Shown here: positions 36,049 through 44,642 of the stretch, one piece after another | Layout: each line of letters begins with the position of its first letter | How positions within the stretch are numbered: the first letter of the stretch is position 1 | Source: Lachnospiraceae bacterium | GTDB lineage: Bacteria; Bacillota; Clostridia; Lachnospirales; Lachnospiraceae | DNA: 64,000 nt | NCBI GenBank assembly: GCA_016290905.1 | Contig: JAEEVO010000002.1 | Location: 23,940-87,939, forward strand | Direction: 5' to 3' | Position numbers and translations under genes: made by a program | The notes under the pieces: generated by a model | What the model was told of the DNA's origin: nothing | The model's input: only the letters and a program-made list of their open reading frames with translations | Database searches by the model: none

Positions 36049-38139
36049 ATGAGTACAGAGAAAGGTAACTTATCAATTAATTCGGAAAATATATTCCCGA
36101 TAATCAAGAAATGGCTGTATTCCGACCATGACATTTTCTACAGAGAGCTTATTTCCAACGGCTCGGATGCTATCACAAAGCTTAAGAAGCTCTCCATGAT
36201 AGGTGAGTTTGAGGAGCCCGAAGGAAACGAGTATAAGATCGAGGTAAGGGTAAACCAGGAAGAGAAGACCATTAAGGTTATCGATAACGGTATCGGTATG
36301 ACAGCAGACGAAGTCAAGGAATACATCAATCAGATCGCGTTCTCCGGCGCTGCCGATTTCCTTGAGAAATATAAGGATAAGGCAAACGAGGATCAGATCA
36401 TCGGTCATTTCGGACTCGGTTTCTATTCGGCATTCATGGTAGCTCACAAGGTTACTATCGATACGCTTTCATATAAGAAAGACGCAAAGCCCGTTCACTG
36501 GGTATCCGAGGAGGGCATGGAGTTTGAGATGTCCGAGGGTACAAGAAGTGAGCGCGGTACCGAGATCACCCTTTACTTAAATGAGGACAGCTATGAGTTC
36601 TCCAATGAGTACAGAGCTAAAGAAGTACTTGACAAGTACTGCTCTTTCATGCCTGTTCCGATCTATTTCGTAAATGAGAACGCAAAGCCCGAAGAGAAGA
36701 AGGAAGAGGACAAGAAGGACGAGACCAAGGAAGGCGAGGCAGAGGAGAAGAAGGGACCTAAGCCCATCAACGAGACTGCGCCTTTATGGACAAAGCATCC
36801 CAATGACTGTACAGAGGAAGAGTATAAGACCTTCTACCGCAGCGTATTCCATGATTACAAGGAGCCTCTGTTCTGGATACATCTGAATATGGATTATCCT
36901 TTCAACTTAAAAGGAATCCTCTATTTCCCGAAGCTGAATCTCGAATATGATAAGCTTGAGGGAGTTATAAAGCTTTACAGCAATCAGGTATTTATAGCTG
37001 ACAACATCAAAGAAGTCATTCCTGAGTTCCTGATGCTGTTAAAGGGCGTTATCGACTGCCCCGACCTTCCGCTTAATGTTTCAAGGTCGGCGCTGCAGAA
37101 TGACGGCTTTGTAAAGAAGATTTCCGATTACATTACAAAGAAGGTAGCTGACAAGCTTACCGGCATGTTCAATGTTGACCGTGAGAATTACGAGAAGTAC
37201 TGGGATGATATCTCACCCTTCATCAAGTACGGCTGCCTGAAGGATAACAAGTTCAAGGACAAGGTAAAGGATACGATGCTGTTCAAGGATCTGAACGGAA
37301 AGTACCTCACCTTACAGGAATACCTTGACGCAGCCTATAAGAAGGACGATGAGGAAAAGAAGGACGGCGAGGCTGAAAGCAGCGAGTATTATGATAAGGC
37401 CGAAGAAAAAGCCGATGAAAATAAGGAAGAAAGCAAGGATGCACCTGAAAAGGTATCCGGCGAAGTAGTCGGTGAAGACGGCGAAACCGCAGAAGAAACA
37501 GAAGAGAAAGAGCCTGAGAAGCAGAAGGTTTATTATGTAACCGACGAGAAACAGCAGAGCCAGTACATAAAGATGTTTAAGGATGAGGGCATGAACGCAG
37601 TACTTCTCACACATAACATCGACAATCCTTTCATATCACAGCTCGAAGCAGACAATGATAAGATAGCATTCTTAAGAGTTGACGCTGACCTTACCGATTC
37701 CTTAAAGGCAGATGTCGACAAGAAGGAGCAGAAGACCATAGATAAGGAGCAGAAGGCTCTTGAAAAACTCTTCAGGGATGTGCTTAAGAACGATAAGCTT
37801 GAAGTAAAGGTACAGAAGCTCAAGAACGAGAAGGTTTCATCCGTTATCACTCTTTCGGAGGAGAACCGCCGTATGAACGATATGATGAAGATGTACGGCA
37901 TGGGCGGCATGGATACGGATATCTACGGCGGACAGGTAACGCTTACGCTTAATTCCGAGAACGAGCTTGTTAAGTATATTTACGATAACAAGAAGGGTAA
38001 GAATACAGAGCTTATAGTACATCAGCTTTACGACCTTGCGATGCTGAGCCATAAGCCGCTTGCTCCCGAAGCAATGACGGAGTTCATAGAGAGAAGCAAC
38101 GAGATCATGAAGATACTCACTGTTGCTAATGAAGAATGA
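36049..38139 (+). CDS. htpG: Molecular chaperone HtpG (bacterial Hsp90) with two charged insertions
   Basis: 696 residues from ATG 36049 with AAAGGG upstream; the ORF-track start at 36007 has no ribosome site. Typical HtpG is about 620-640. The GHKL ATPase domain has ELISNGSDAITKLKKL, VIDNGIGMTADE and GHFGLGFYSAFMVA. At the N/M junction (about 212-240) there is a Lys/Glu-rich insert (PEEKKEEDKKDETKEGEAEE) like the eukaryotic Hsp90 charged linker. A second, acidic insert of about 60 residues (about 430-490) lies between YLTLQEYLD and KVYYVTDE in the middle domain. The C-terminal dimerisation part is intact. Regulated by CIRCE/HrcA. Confidence 0.95.
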   Translation: MSTEKGNLSINSENIFPIIKKWLYSDHDIFYRELISNGSDAITKLKKLSMIGEFEEPEGNEYKIEVRVNQEEKTIKVIDNGIGMTADEVKEYINQIAFSGAADFLEKYKDKANEDQIIGHFGLGFYSAFMVAHKVTIDTLSYKKDAKPVHWVSEEGMEFEMSEGTRSERGTEITLYLNEDSYEFSNEYRAKEVLDKYCSFMPVPIYFVNENAKPEEKKEEDKKDETKEGEAEEKKGPKPINETAPLWTKHPNDCTEEEYKTFYRSVFHDYKEPLFWIHLNMDYPFNLKGILYFPKLNLEYDKLEGVIKLYSNQVFIADNIKEVIPEFLMLLKGVIDCPDLPLNVSRSALQNDGFVKKISDYITKKVADKLTGMFNVDRENYEKYWDDISPFIKYGCLKDNKFKDKVKDTMLFKDLNGKYLTLQEYLDAAYKKDDEEKKDGEAESSEYYDKAEEKADENKEESKDAPEKVSGEVVGEDGETAEETEEKEPEKQKVYYVTDEKQQSQYIKMFKDEGMNAVLLTHNIDNPFISQLEADNDKIAFLRVDADLTDSLKADVDKKEQKTIDKEQKALEKLFRDVLKNDKLEVKVQKLKNEKVSSVITLSEENRRMNDMMKMYGMGGMDTDIYGGQVTLTLNSENELVKYIYDNKKGKNTELIVHQLYDLAMLSHKPLAPEAMTEFIERSNEIMKILTVANEE

Positions 38140-38185
38140 ACTTACGAAAACCGAATCCGTAATCGGTAATACAGTATCGTTTAGC

Positions 38186-38213
38186 TGTCATCCTGAGCGT
38201 CAGCGAAGGATCT
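38186..38213 (+). repeat. Dispersed CTGAGCG repeat, half copy
   Basis: TGTCATCCTGAGCGTCAGCGAAGGATCT in the gap after htpG. It matches the left half of the fuller copy at 43585-43653. The right half is absent. Confidence 0.8.
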
Positions 38214-38248
38214 GCTAACTTGATAAGATTCGCAACACAGGGGAATGT

Positions 38249-39481
38249 ATGAACAGCAGAGAAGAACTATTAATGCAGATATGGCGTGATTACTATGACG
38301 AGATCCTGGATGTCAGCCTGGACCGTGGGACTTTTGAGAGTCTGATCGATCCGGACACTACCAACGCCAGAAAAGGGTTTATTGAAATTGAGATATTGCT
38401 TACCGCACAAAAGATGGTGCATCCTGATGACAGGACCGTATTTACTCAGTTTTTCGATAAAAATGTAATCCTTGAGGGGATGAAGAACGGAACGTTTGTC
38501 AGAAAGCTGAATTTCAGGATGCATCGCGGTGACGGAAAATATTTCTGGGTAAAAGTAAAGGGCATTATGCCGTCTAAGGGAAATGAGGAAGAAAAGAAGT
38601 ATTTTGTCTGCTTCAGGATCCTGGACAATGCTTCAGATGAGGATATGAGCTACCGAAAGCTTCTCAGCGTTTCTCTTATGCATGAAAAGGAGATCTCCAG
38701 TCAGCTTAAGGGCATCTTTGAGAAATTCGCTTCGGAGATGAAAAGCCCGTTAAACGATATCGTTGGTTTGGCAGACATAGCGCAGAGCACCGTTTCCGAC
38801 ACGGAGAAAACAAAGGAAAGGCTTAAGCTTATCAATGAGAAGATAACTCAGATAAACGATTTCATGGAGGAGATGCTTGCGGTTAGCCGCGCGAAGAATG
38901 AAGAGATTGCGCTGAGGGATGACGAGAGCTTCTGTGAGCTTGTTGCCAAGACCGGGAAAAACATGGTTTTAAGGGATGAGGCCGAAGAGAAAAAAGAGGC
39001 GGAAACCGAGGAGGAAAAGATTGGTGAGGCCGAGAAGACCCTGCAGAAAATAGGTGTGGGAGCCACACCCACTACGGCGGATCCCGAAGACTTTGACTTT
39101 ACCGGTAAAAACCTGCTTGTTGTTCCGGACAGTGAACTGGGCGGAGAGATAATACTCGAAATGCTTACCAAGAGAGGTGCCGTCGTAACCATGATCATGA
39201 GCGGTAAGGATGCGGTTAAAGATTTCATAGTCAGACCGGTAAATACCTATGATATGGTTCTGGTGGATATAGGAGTTCAGGATATTGACGGGTATTCCGT
39301 AGCACATTGCATAAGGCTTTCCTGTAAAGAAGATGCGGGAACGGTTCCGATATTTGCTCTGTCCACAAAGGGAGTGGCAGAGTCCATAGTAAATACCAGG
39401 GAGAACGGCGTGAACATGATATTCTCAAAACCCGTTGATTACGGTATGCTGTTCTTAAAGATGCATGAAGCGATGGCCTGA
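38249..39481 (+). CDS. PAS-DHp-receiver protein, degenerate hybrid histidine kinase without ATPase domain
   Basis: 410 residues, soluble. About 20-135 resemble a PAS fold (MVHPDDRTVFTQFF, KLNFRMHRGDGKYFWVKV). About 145-215 are a dimerisation-helix pair with KFASEMKSPLNDIVGLADIA, aligned to the H-box of hybrid kinases (SHEIRTPLNAIIG), but the phosphoacceptor His is Ser162. No HATPase domain follows; instead there is a charged linker (EEKKEAETEEEK) and a receiver domain (about 288-408) with phosphoacceptor Asp340 in VLVDIGVQDIDGY and Lys394 in IFSKPVD. The acidic pair of the receiver is reduced to PDS. It may be a scaffold or a decoy; no partner kinase is adjacent. Confidence 0.72.
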   Translation: MNSREELLMQIWRDYYDEILDVSLDRGTFESLIDPDTTNARKGFIEIEILLTAQKMVHPDDRTVFTQFFDKNVILEGMKNGTFVRKLNFRMHRGDGKYFWVKVKGIMPSKGNEEEKKYFVCFRILDNASDEDMSYRKLLSVSLMHEKEISSQLKGIFEKFASEMKSPLNDIVGLADIAQSTVSDTEKTKERLKLINEKITQINDFMEEMLAVSRAKNEEIALRDDESFCELVAKTGKNMVLRDEAEEKKEAETEEEKIGEAEKTLQKIGVGATPTTADPEDFDFTGKNLLVVPDSELGGEIILEMLTKRGAVVTMIMSGKDAVKDFIVRPVNTYDMVLVDIGVQDIDGYSVAHCIRLSCKEDAGTVPIFALSTKGVAESIVNTRENGVNMIFSKPVDYGMLFLKMHEAMA

Positions 39482-39489
39482 GAAAAGTG

Positions 39490-39677
39490 AATAAAACTAT
39501 TCACAGCTGACCCAAATCACTCATAAACCTTGCGGCTGCGCCACAAGACGCCGCTATGCGGCTTATGTTTACTCGTGATTTTTGTCCGGCTTTCACCGTC
39601 AAATCAGCAAAAATGCCTTCATATAAGCAAGCTTATAGAAGGCATATGTTGCAGCTTTGACTGCGAATAGTTTTATT
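39490..39677 (-). repeat. 188-bp element with 13-bp terminal inverted repeats, related to repeat family 2
   Basis: AATAAAACTATTC (39490-39502) and GAATAGTTTTATT (39665-39677) are perfect inverted repeats. Read on the minus strand the inside contains CACGAGTAAACA, AAGCCGCATAGCGGC, GGTTTATGAGTGA and GTGAATAGT in the same order as copies B and C at 31154-31500. The tRNA terminator lies within it. Confidence 0.75.
39609..39645 (-). terminator. Intrinsic terminator of tRNA-Thr
   Basis: On the minus strand ATGCCTTC-TA-TAAGC-TT-GCTTA-TAT-GAAGGCAT is followed by TTTTGC. It lies about 38 bp past the tRNA 3' end. Confidence 0.8.
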
Positions 39678-39682
39678 AAACA

Positions 39683-39755
<73 letters not shown>

Positions 39756-39772
39756 TAATTGCGTACTTATTA

Positions 39773-39801
39773 AATATACAGATTTATACCGGAAATGTCA
39801 A
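39773..39801 (-). promoter_or_regulatory. Promoter for tRNA-Thr
   Basis: Minus strand TTGACA (39801-39796), 17 bp, TATATT (39778-39773). Confidence 0.82.
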
Positions 39802-39877
39802 CAACTTTTTTTAAAAACGCAATATTTATGCTCATTAACGCATATCTATATGTTATGGAACGGAAGGAAATTCAGAA

Positions 39878-40651
39878 GTGAAGATTTCATTGGAAAACGA
39901 CAATAAGTTTATTGAAGAAAGTGACAAGGAGAATGCCAAAAAGACCGCGCTTGACGAAAATGCCGATATTTACAGGACAAGAGAACAGAAATCGGCGTCG
40001 GATACCTTTAAGGATCTGAAGGGAAAAGCCAAGGTCAGGTATTTCGTGGATTATTATCTTGGAAAGGTTCTTTTGGGACTTGCCATAGCAGGACTGCTCG
40101 GAGGACTGGTATATACCACCCTGAAGCCGAGAAAAGAAACGGTTTTCTACACAGCAGTAGTTGTGTCGCCTTTCTATCCCGAGGCCATGGATAAGTTTAC
40201 GGAAGATATAGAGAAAATAGTCATGACCGATCCTGAAAAAGAACAGATAATTGTAGACAATAATTACAGCTCTCTTATCGCCGACTATAATTCAAGTCTT
40301 TCATATACCATGCATATGTCTGCAGGTGAGATTGACATGGTTATCCTCACCAAGGAAGAGTTGAAGTATCAGGTAAACAATAAGGCTGTCATTCCGGTAG
40401 AAAAAGCGATTTCCAAGGAAGTCTATGACAAATTACCGGATTCCGTAAAACATAAGGTCCTTCCCACATATCTTCTCGATAATGGGGACATGCAGGAGGG
40501 TGAGGAAGCGGTTTACGGTCTTAACATTGAGAAATATCTTGAGAAAGTAAACGGTATAGAGACATCCAACAGATATGTCGTTGCATTTACCGATATTTCC
40601 AAGCATAAGGATAAATTTGATTCCATAGTAAAGTATTTATTCGATCTGTAA
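39878..40651 (+). CDS. Single-pass membrane protein of unknown function
   Basis: 257 residues. The start is GTG 39878 with GGAAGG 10 bp upstream. Residues 1-60 are charged and cytosolic, one helix lies at about 62-82 (GKVLLGLAIAGLLGGLVYTTL), and the remainder is outside. The outer part looks like a compact alpha/beta domain with VFYTAVVVSPFYPEAMDKF and IDMVILTKEELKYQV, somewhat like solute-binding or anchored lipoprotein-like proteins, but I do not recognise a family. It is alone, divergent from the tRNA, and followed by a hairpin at 40686-40714. Confidence 0.7.
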   Translation: MKISLENDNKFIEESDKENAKKTALDENADIYRTREQKSASDTFKDLKGKAKVRYFVDYYLGKVLLGLAIAGLLGGLVYTTLKPRKETVFYTAVVVSPFYPEAMDKFTEDIEKIVMTDPEKEQIIVDNNYSSLIADYNSSLSYTMHMSAGEIDMVILTKEELKYQVNNKAVIPVEKAISKEVYDKLPDSVKHKVLPTYLLDNGDMQEGEEAVYGLNIEKYLEKVNGIETSNRYVVAFTDISKHKDKFDSIVKYLFDL

Positions 40652-40685
40652 TCATATCTGCAAGTAAATCTTTAATGGTATAGGG

Positions 40686-40714
40686 ACCGTTCCTATTAAT
40701 AGTATGGGAACGGT
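40686..40714 (+). terminator. Possible terminator after the single-pass membrane protein
   Basis: ACCGTTCC (40686-40693), 13-nt loop, GGAACGGT (40707-40714), then TTCACCGTTATT. The stem is good and the U run is weak. Confidence 0.5.
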
Positions 40715-40885
40715 TTCACCGTTATTAAGTATGACATTTAAATAAACAATACAGGATGAAAGAGCCAAATATTTCTCGGAAAATCGAGATATCCCTAAAA
40801 AATTCAAATAGTTACAAAATATGACAATGATATGACATAGATTTTGTATAAAATACACAAAAATAAAAAATATATAAAATAGTTC

Positions 40886-40913
40886 TTGAAAAAAAATAAA
40901 AAATGACTATAAT
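40886..40913 (+). promoter_or_regulatory. Promoter of the candidate small RNA
   Basis: TTGAAA (40886-40891), 16 bp, TATAAT (40908-40913). No coding sequence lies downstream on the same strand before the convergent subtilase gene. Confidence 0.65.
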
Positions 40914-40919
40914 ATGAAC

Positions 40920-40971
40920 TTGTTAAGGGCGTCGGACGAACACATTTGAGTGTCGGCTGATGTCTTTTTTT
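40920..40971 (+). ncRNA. Candidate small RNA of about 50 nt ending in a terminator
   Basis: From a predicted start near 40920 almost the whole transcript folds as one hairpin: GGCGTCGG (40928-40935) pairs with CTGATGTC (40957-40964) using G-U pairs, and an inner CG-ACAC/GTGT-CG stem closes over ATTTGA. TTTTTTT follows at 40965-40971. It could instead be just the terminator of a longer message, but the promoter right before it argues for a separate short RNA. Confidence 0.5.
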
Positions 40972-40978
40972 GTGCGAT

Positions 40979-41020
40979 AAAGAAAGTACATCCGGCAGGT
41001 TGCACGGATGTACTTTCTTT
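40979..41020. terminator. Bidirectional terminator between the candidate RNA and the subtilase gene
   Basis: AAAGAAAGTACATCCG (40979-40994), 10-nt loop, CGGATGTACTTTCTTT (41005-41020), a perfect 16-bp stem with A/T ends on both sides. It would stop the minus-strand subtilase message. Confidence 0.85.
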
Positions 41021-41079
41021 TATAGGATCATTTCAGATATTTGTAAGTAGGTAAGGCATTTTAGCTTCATTTATGCCGA

Positions 41080-43212
41080 TCAGCACCCTATCGTACCCGA
41101 ATAAACTACATTCCCGTAATAATCATATGCATAAATATACGCGGTTAAGGGGCTGCCCGAAATGGTGAGCGTCTGGTTTATACCGCTGCCGCTGTTATTG
41201 TAATTATACTGCGATCCGTTTGAAACACTGATAACCACGTTCTTTATGCCGGAACCGGTCTTTATGTTTATCTTCATCGTCCCCACGTTATTGACAGTGC
41301 TTGAAGAAGAACTGATGTTACAGGATGTATCTCCGTAATATACGGGCTGGGTGATCACCGGAGTACTTGTGGGATACGAGGTGAGCACAGGTGTTGTGGT
41401 CGGATAATACGGAAACCATGTGATAACCGGTGAAGGCGTCGGCGTTGTGGTCACAACAGGCGGCGTAGGCTTCGGAGTAGAAGTAGGTGTTGCTATCGGA
41501 GTACTCGTGGGTCTTACGGGACTGTTGGTAACAGTCGGCGTGGGATTAGCCGGAGTAGGACTCGGAGACGTCGTAGGAGATACCGGCGTTTCCGTAACGA
41601 TGGGAACCGGAGTGGGTTCCGTAGGAGCAGGAACGCTTATATCAAGATTTCCGACATACGGAACACCGTATCCGTAGTATACGTCAAAGCCGGAAGATCC
41701 GAGATCATAGCATGAAGATTTCAGGATGCTTTCGACAGTAGAACAGGAGGCCGAGGAATTGATAAGCTTTATCATAGCCGCGAGTCCGCTTACATGGGGC
41801 GTTGCCATTGAGGTTCCTGACCAGTATTCATAACCGCCGCCGGGTATAGAACTGCGGATGTTTACTCCCGGTGCAGCAACGTCCACGCTGTAACCGTAGT
41901 TGGAGAAGGATGCCCTGTTGTAATCGGAATCTATGGCCGAAACAACGATCGCATCATAGTTATGTGCGGGACATTCGCCTGAAGTATCGGAGTTATCGTT
42001 TCCGGCTGCTACCACAACCGTGGCGCCTAAGGAAATAGCCTTGGATATTGCGGTATCCTCATAGTGGTTTGTACCGTAGCATGCTCCGCCAAGACTTAAG
42101 TTTATGACATCCGCGCCGGATTCAGCCGCATAGACTATACCGTTTGCTACTGCAATGGAAGAGCCGTAACCCTGACCGGAAAGAACCTTTACCGGCAGGA
42201 GCGAAACATTAAGACCTGAAACGGTATTCACAACGATACCCGCAACATGGGTTCCGTGCCCGTTATCATCGTATGCGTCATTGTCATTGTTTACAAAATC
42301 ATAGCCCTTTGAAGAAACGCTGTCTCTTAAGAAGCTGTGGGTATAATCTATACCGGTATCAACTATTGCTACAGTGACGTTCCCTGCAATGCCGGCGTCA
42401 TTGATACGTTCTGCGAGGGCATCAGCTCCGAGCATGCTCACGTTCCAGTCGGTAGTACGATAATCATAATAGGTATCATAGCCGTTGTTTGCGTTGATAA
42501 CCGACTGAGGTTCGATCATGGAGATCAGCCTGTCAGGCTCGGCGCTTGAAATCTTCTTGGCTTTGCTGAGCTTCTCGTGCGCTGCTTTTGTATCCTTTTC
42601 GCTTCCGAACTGCAGGATATAAGTATTGCCGTGTTTTACGTAATCAACGGCACCATAAGATTTCGGGGAAAAAGATTTACCCTTCTTGGTCTCGACAATG
42701 AGACGTTTGAGCTGGTAAGGACTGGTAACTGTAACGCCGTTCTCGCCCTCCTCTATCTCAAAACAGGAGTTATCATCAAATTCGTCTGCGTTTATCACAT
42801 AGACGCCGTTTTTCTTACGGGGTTTATTCTTGAAAACATAATCCTCACCGTCAAGGGTGGAGGAGGTTTTGTTTATCCTGCATTCCCACGTAAATTCATC
42901 GGAGGATATGGTAAATTTCTTGCCGCTCCTTTTGTACTCGATACCTGTATCCTCACAGAAGGCGCTTACCGGCAGATACCATTCATCATCGATAAGGCAT
43001 GCACCGTTTTTGTCCGAGTAGAAGAGCTCGTCGTAATAGTCGTCCTCCCAATAGTCGGAAATAAGTCTTGATGTCTCTACGAAGAAATCATAATCATCCT
43101 CGTAGTCGTCCAGCCTGTCCGGTACATAAATATCAACCGCTCCTGCAGGGATGGTGCAGGATGAAAACAGGAATAACAATGCTGATAAAAATCCTATAAT
43201 CCGTTTTTTCAT
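41080..43212 (-). CDS. Secreted subtilisin-like serine protease (S8)
   Basis: 710 residues with a signal peptide (MKKRIIGFLSALLFLFSSC then IPAGA). The region to about 270 is a prodomain-like part that includes a copper-amine-oxidase-N-like fold (IDDEWYLPVSAFCEDTGIEY). The S8 domain carries the triad Asp285 (VAIVDTGIDYTH), His319 (NGHGTHVAG) and Ser468 (SGTSMATPH). A Pro/Thr/Ser linker of about 110 residues follows (PTPTPTSTPKPTP pattern), then a C-terminal beta domain with a Cys near each end (DTSCNISS and GTIGC). It acts outside the cell, on the surface or released. AAGGAG precedes the ATG. It is monocistronic. Confidence 0.93.
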   Translation of the reverse strand: MKKRIIGFLSALLFLFSSCTIPAGAVDIYVPDRLDDYEDDYDFFVETSRLISDYWEDDYYDELFYSDKNGACLIDDEWYLPVSAFCEDTGIEYKRSGKKFTISSDEFTWECRINKTSSTLDGEDYVFKNKPRKKNGVYVINADEFDDNSCFEIEEGENGVTVTSPYQLKRLIVETKKGKSFSPKSYGAVDYVKHGNTYILQFGSEKDTKAAHEKLSKAKKISSAEPDRLISMIEPQSVINANNGYDTYYDYRTTDWNVSMLGADALAERINDAGIAGNVTVAIVDTGIDYTHSFLRDSVSSKGYDFVNNDNDAYDDNGHGTHVAGIVVNTVSGLNVSLLPVKVLSGQGYGSSIAVANGIVYAAESGADVINLSLGGACYGTNHYEDTAISKAISLGATVVVAAGNDNSDTSGECPAHNYDAIVVSAIDSDYNRASFSNYGYSVDVAAPGVNIRSSIPGGGYEYWSGTSMATPHVSGLAAMIKLINSSASCSTVESILKSSCYDLGSSGFDVYYGYGVPYVGNLDISVPAPTEPTPVPIVTETPVSPTTSPSPTPANPTPTVTNSPVRPTSTPIATPTSTPKPTPPVVTTTPTPSPVITWFPYYPTTTPVLTSYPTSTPVITQPVYYGDTSCNISSSSSTVNNVGTMKINIKTGSGIKNVVISVSNGSQYNYNNSGSGINQTLTISGSPLTAYIYAYDYYGNVVYSGTIGC

Positions 43213-43488
43213 AGGCAGATACTCCTTAAGTTATTTCAATCTTCACCTTAAAAAACATAAACAATAAGGTGTAAGAGCATTATAAACATCGTTGTATTTA
43301 AGAAAATAATACCACAAAAACAGTCTTCATACAAGAAAAATCGAAAACAAGAGCCCTTTTGTGTCTTAAATATGGTAGAAAAATACATTTTTTAACAAAT
43401 TTACATTGAAAATCAATCATAAACACAACTCATATTAGGAAAAATGGATTTTCTCCATTATAAATTAACTTACAGTAGAAAATAACGA
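43213..43488. other. AT-rich divergent intergenic region between subtilase and XRE genes
   Basis: On the minus strand TATAAT at 43284-43279 is a likely -10 for the subtilase, without a good -35. CACCTTA (43244-43250) and TAAGGTG (43265-43271) form a 7-bp inverted repeat in its leader. No gene is seen. Confidence 0.45.
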
Positions 43489-43517
43489 TTGCACACAACT
43501 ACTGATTGCATTATAAT
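43489..43517 (+). promoter_or_regulatory. Promoter for the XRE regulator/ABC cluster
   Basis: TTGCAC (43489-43494), 17 bp, TATAAT (43512-43517). The leader of about 170 nt contains the CTGAGCG repeat. Confidence 0.78.
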
Positions 43518-43584
43518 GTGGTTAAATCAAAAACAAGTTGGATCCAATGAAAACAATCAACCAAAAATGTCATTAATCTCAGTT

Positions 43585-43653
43585 TGTCATCCTGAGCGTT
43601 AGCGAAGGATCTTAGAAAATGTTCAAAGATTCTTCGCTTTGCTCAGAATGACA
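43585..43653 (+). repeat. Dispersed CTGAGCG palindromic repeat, full copy
   Basis: TGTCATCCTGAGC (43585-43597) and GCTCAGAATGACA (43641-43653) form imperfect terminal inverted repeats; inside, GCGAAGGATCTTA pairs with AAAGATTCTTCGC. Similar sequences occur in many unrelated bacteria. Other copies: 38186 and 50777. Confidence 0.85.
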
Positions 43654-43692
43654 CTGACATAACAACACTGAACCAACAGGAGGAAAAACATT

Positions 43693-44625
43693 ATGGCAAA
43701 AGACACAAATACATTTTCAACCAATCTTCAGGCGTTAAGAAAGAAGAAGGGCGTAACACAGGAGCAGCTGGCAACATATCTGGGAGTAAGCCCGCAGGCG
43801 GTATCGAAATGGGAGAACGGAAGCTATCCGGAGGGAGATCTGCTTCCAAAGATATCGGAATACTTTGAGGTTTCCATATCATATCTTTACGGACAGGAAA
43901 CCGAGGATAAGAGCTTTGAACAGATGCTCTTGGAGGAATTGTACAATCTTCATGAAAAAGAGAGCCAAGAAGACGGAGGCATGCATAAAAAATATTTTGA
44001 TAAATTGCTTGATATCGCATGGGCAGGTCAGATAGCCTGCTGGAAGAACAACAAGTATTATTACAATAGGGGAGTTCCCGATGAGGGAGTACGTACGTCT
44101 TCGATCATTTCGGACGGCGCAGGCTTCGGATACTTCAACCTTAATCTGGATAAACAGTATTATTCTCTTGTAAGGGAACCTGAGGACGGTTTCTCAAATC
44201 ATCTGAAGCTGACGGAAGGCTTAAGGAATTTTTTCAGAGGACTCGGAGAACCCGGAGTGCTTGAGATCGTATTCTTCCTCATGAGTTTGAAAGGGCTTGA
44301 AGCGGTATCGGTTTCAACTCTTTCGGAGATCACGGGAATGGACGTCGATAAAGTACAGAGGATAATGGACAATTTGACGGAGAACGACGCCGGAAACCGG
44401 GTAATACAGTGTGTTAAGGTGGTAAAGACCAAGGGCTCGGAAAAAGCATATTCCGCAGATCCCTGCGGTATAGCTCCGTTTATCATATTGCTGTTAAGTA
44501 CGGACAGCCTTATAAATCCTCCGCACGGTTATACGATGCAGGTGGGAAACCGTGGGAAAGCATGGTTTGACAGAGAAAAAGTGATAGAAATGATCAATAA
44601 TGTTAAAAAGGATCGTCCCCTTTGA
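43693..44625 (+). CDS. XRE family transcriptional regulator
   Basis: 310 residues. The N-terminal helix-turn-helix spans about 8-62 (LRKKKGVTQEQLATYLGVSPQAVSKWENG). The long C-terminal part is not familiar; it includes EIVFFLMSLKGLEAVSVSTLSEITGMDVDKVQRIM, which could be a second winged-helix unit, and WFDREKVIEMINNV. AGGAGG precedes ATG 43693. It lies 17 bp before the first of two ABC exporters and probably regulates them; the long effector-like part suggests ligand sensing, but this is inference. Confidence 0.85.
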   Translation: MAKDTNTFSTNLQALRKKKGVTQEQLATYLGVSPQAVSKWENGSYPEGDLLPKISEYFEVSISYLYGQETEDKSFEQMLLEELYNLHEKESQEDGGMHKKYFDKLLDIAWAGQIACWKNNKYYYNRGVPDEGVRTSSIISDGAGFGYFNLNLDKQYYSLVREPEDGFSNHLKLTEGLRNFFRGLGEPGVLEIVFFLMSLKGLEAVSVSTLSEITGMDVDKVQRIMDNLTENDAGNRVIQCVKVVKTKGSEKAYSADPCGIAPFIILLLSTDSLINPPHGYTMQVGNRGKAWFDREKVIEMINNVKKDRPL

Positions 44626-44642
44626 TATTTTGGGAGGAAAAA

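Noticed and set aside
40920-40971. Riboswitch such as cyclic di-GMP type
   Set aside because: Too short, no known conserved core, and no gene downstream on the same strand.
41420-41677. Plus-strand Gly/Val ORF opposite the subtilase linker
   Set aside because: Antisense of the Pro/Thr linker codons; no independent signal.
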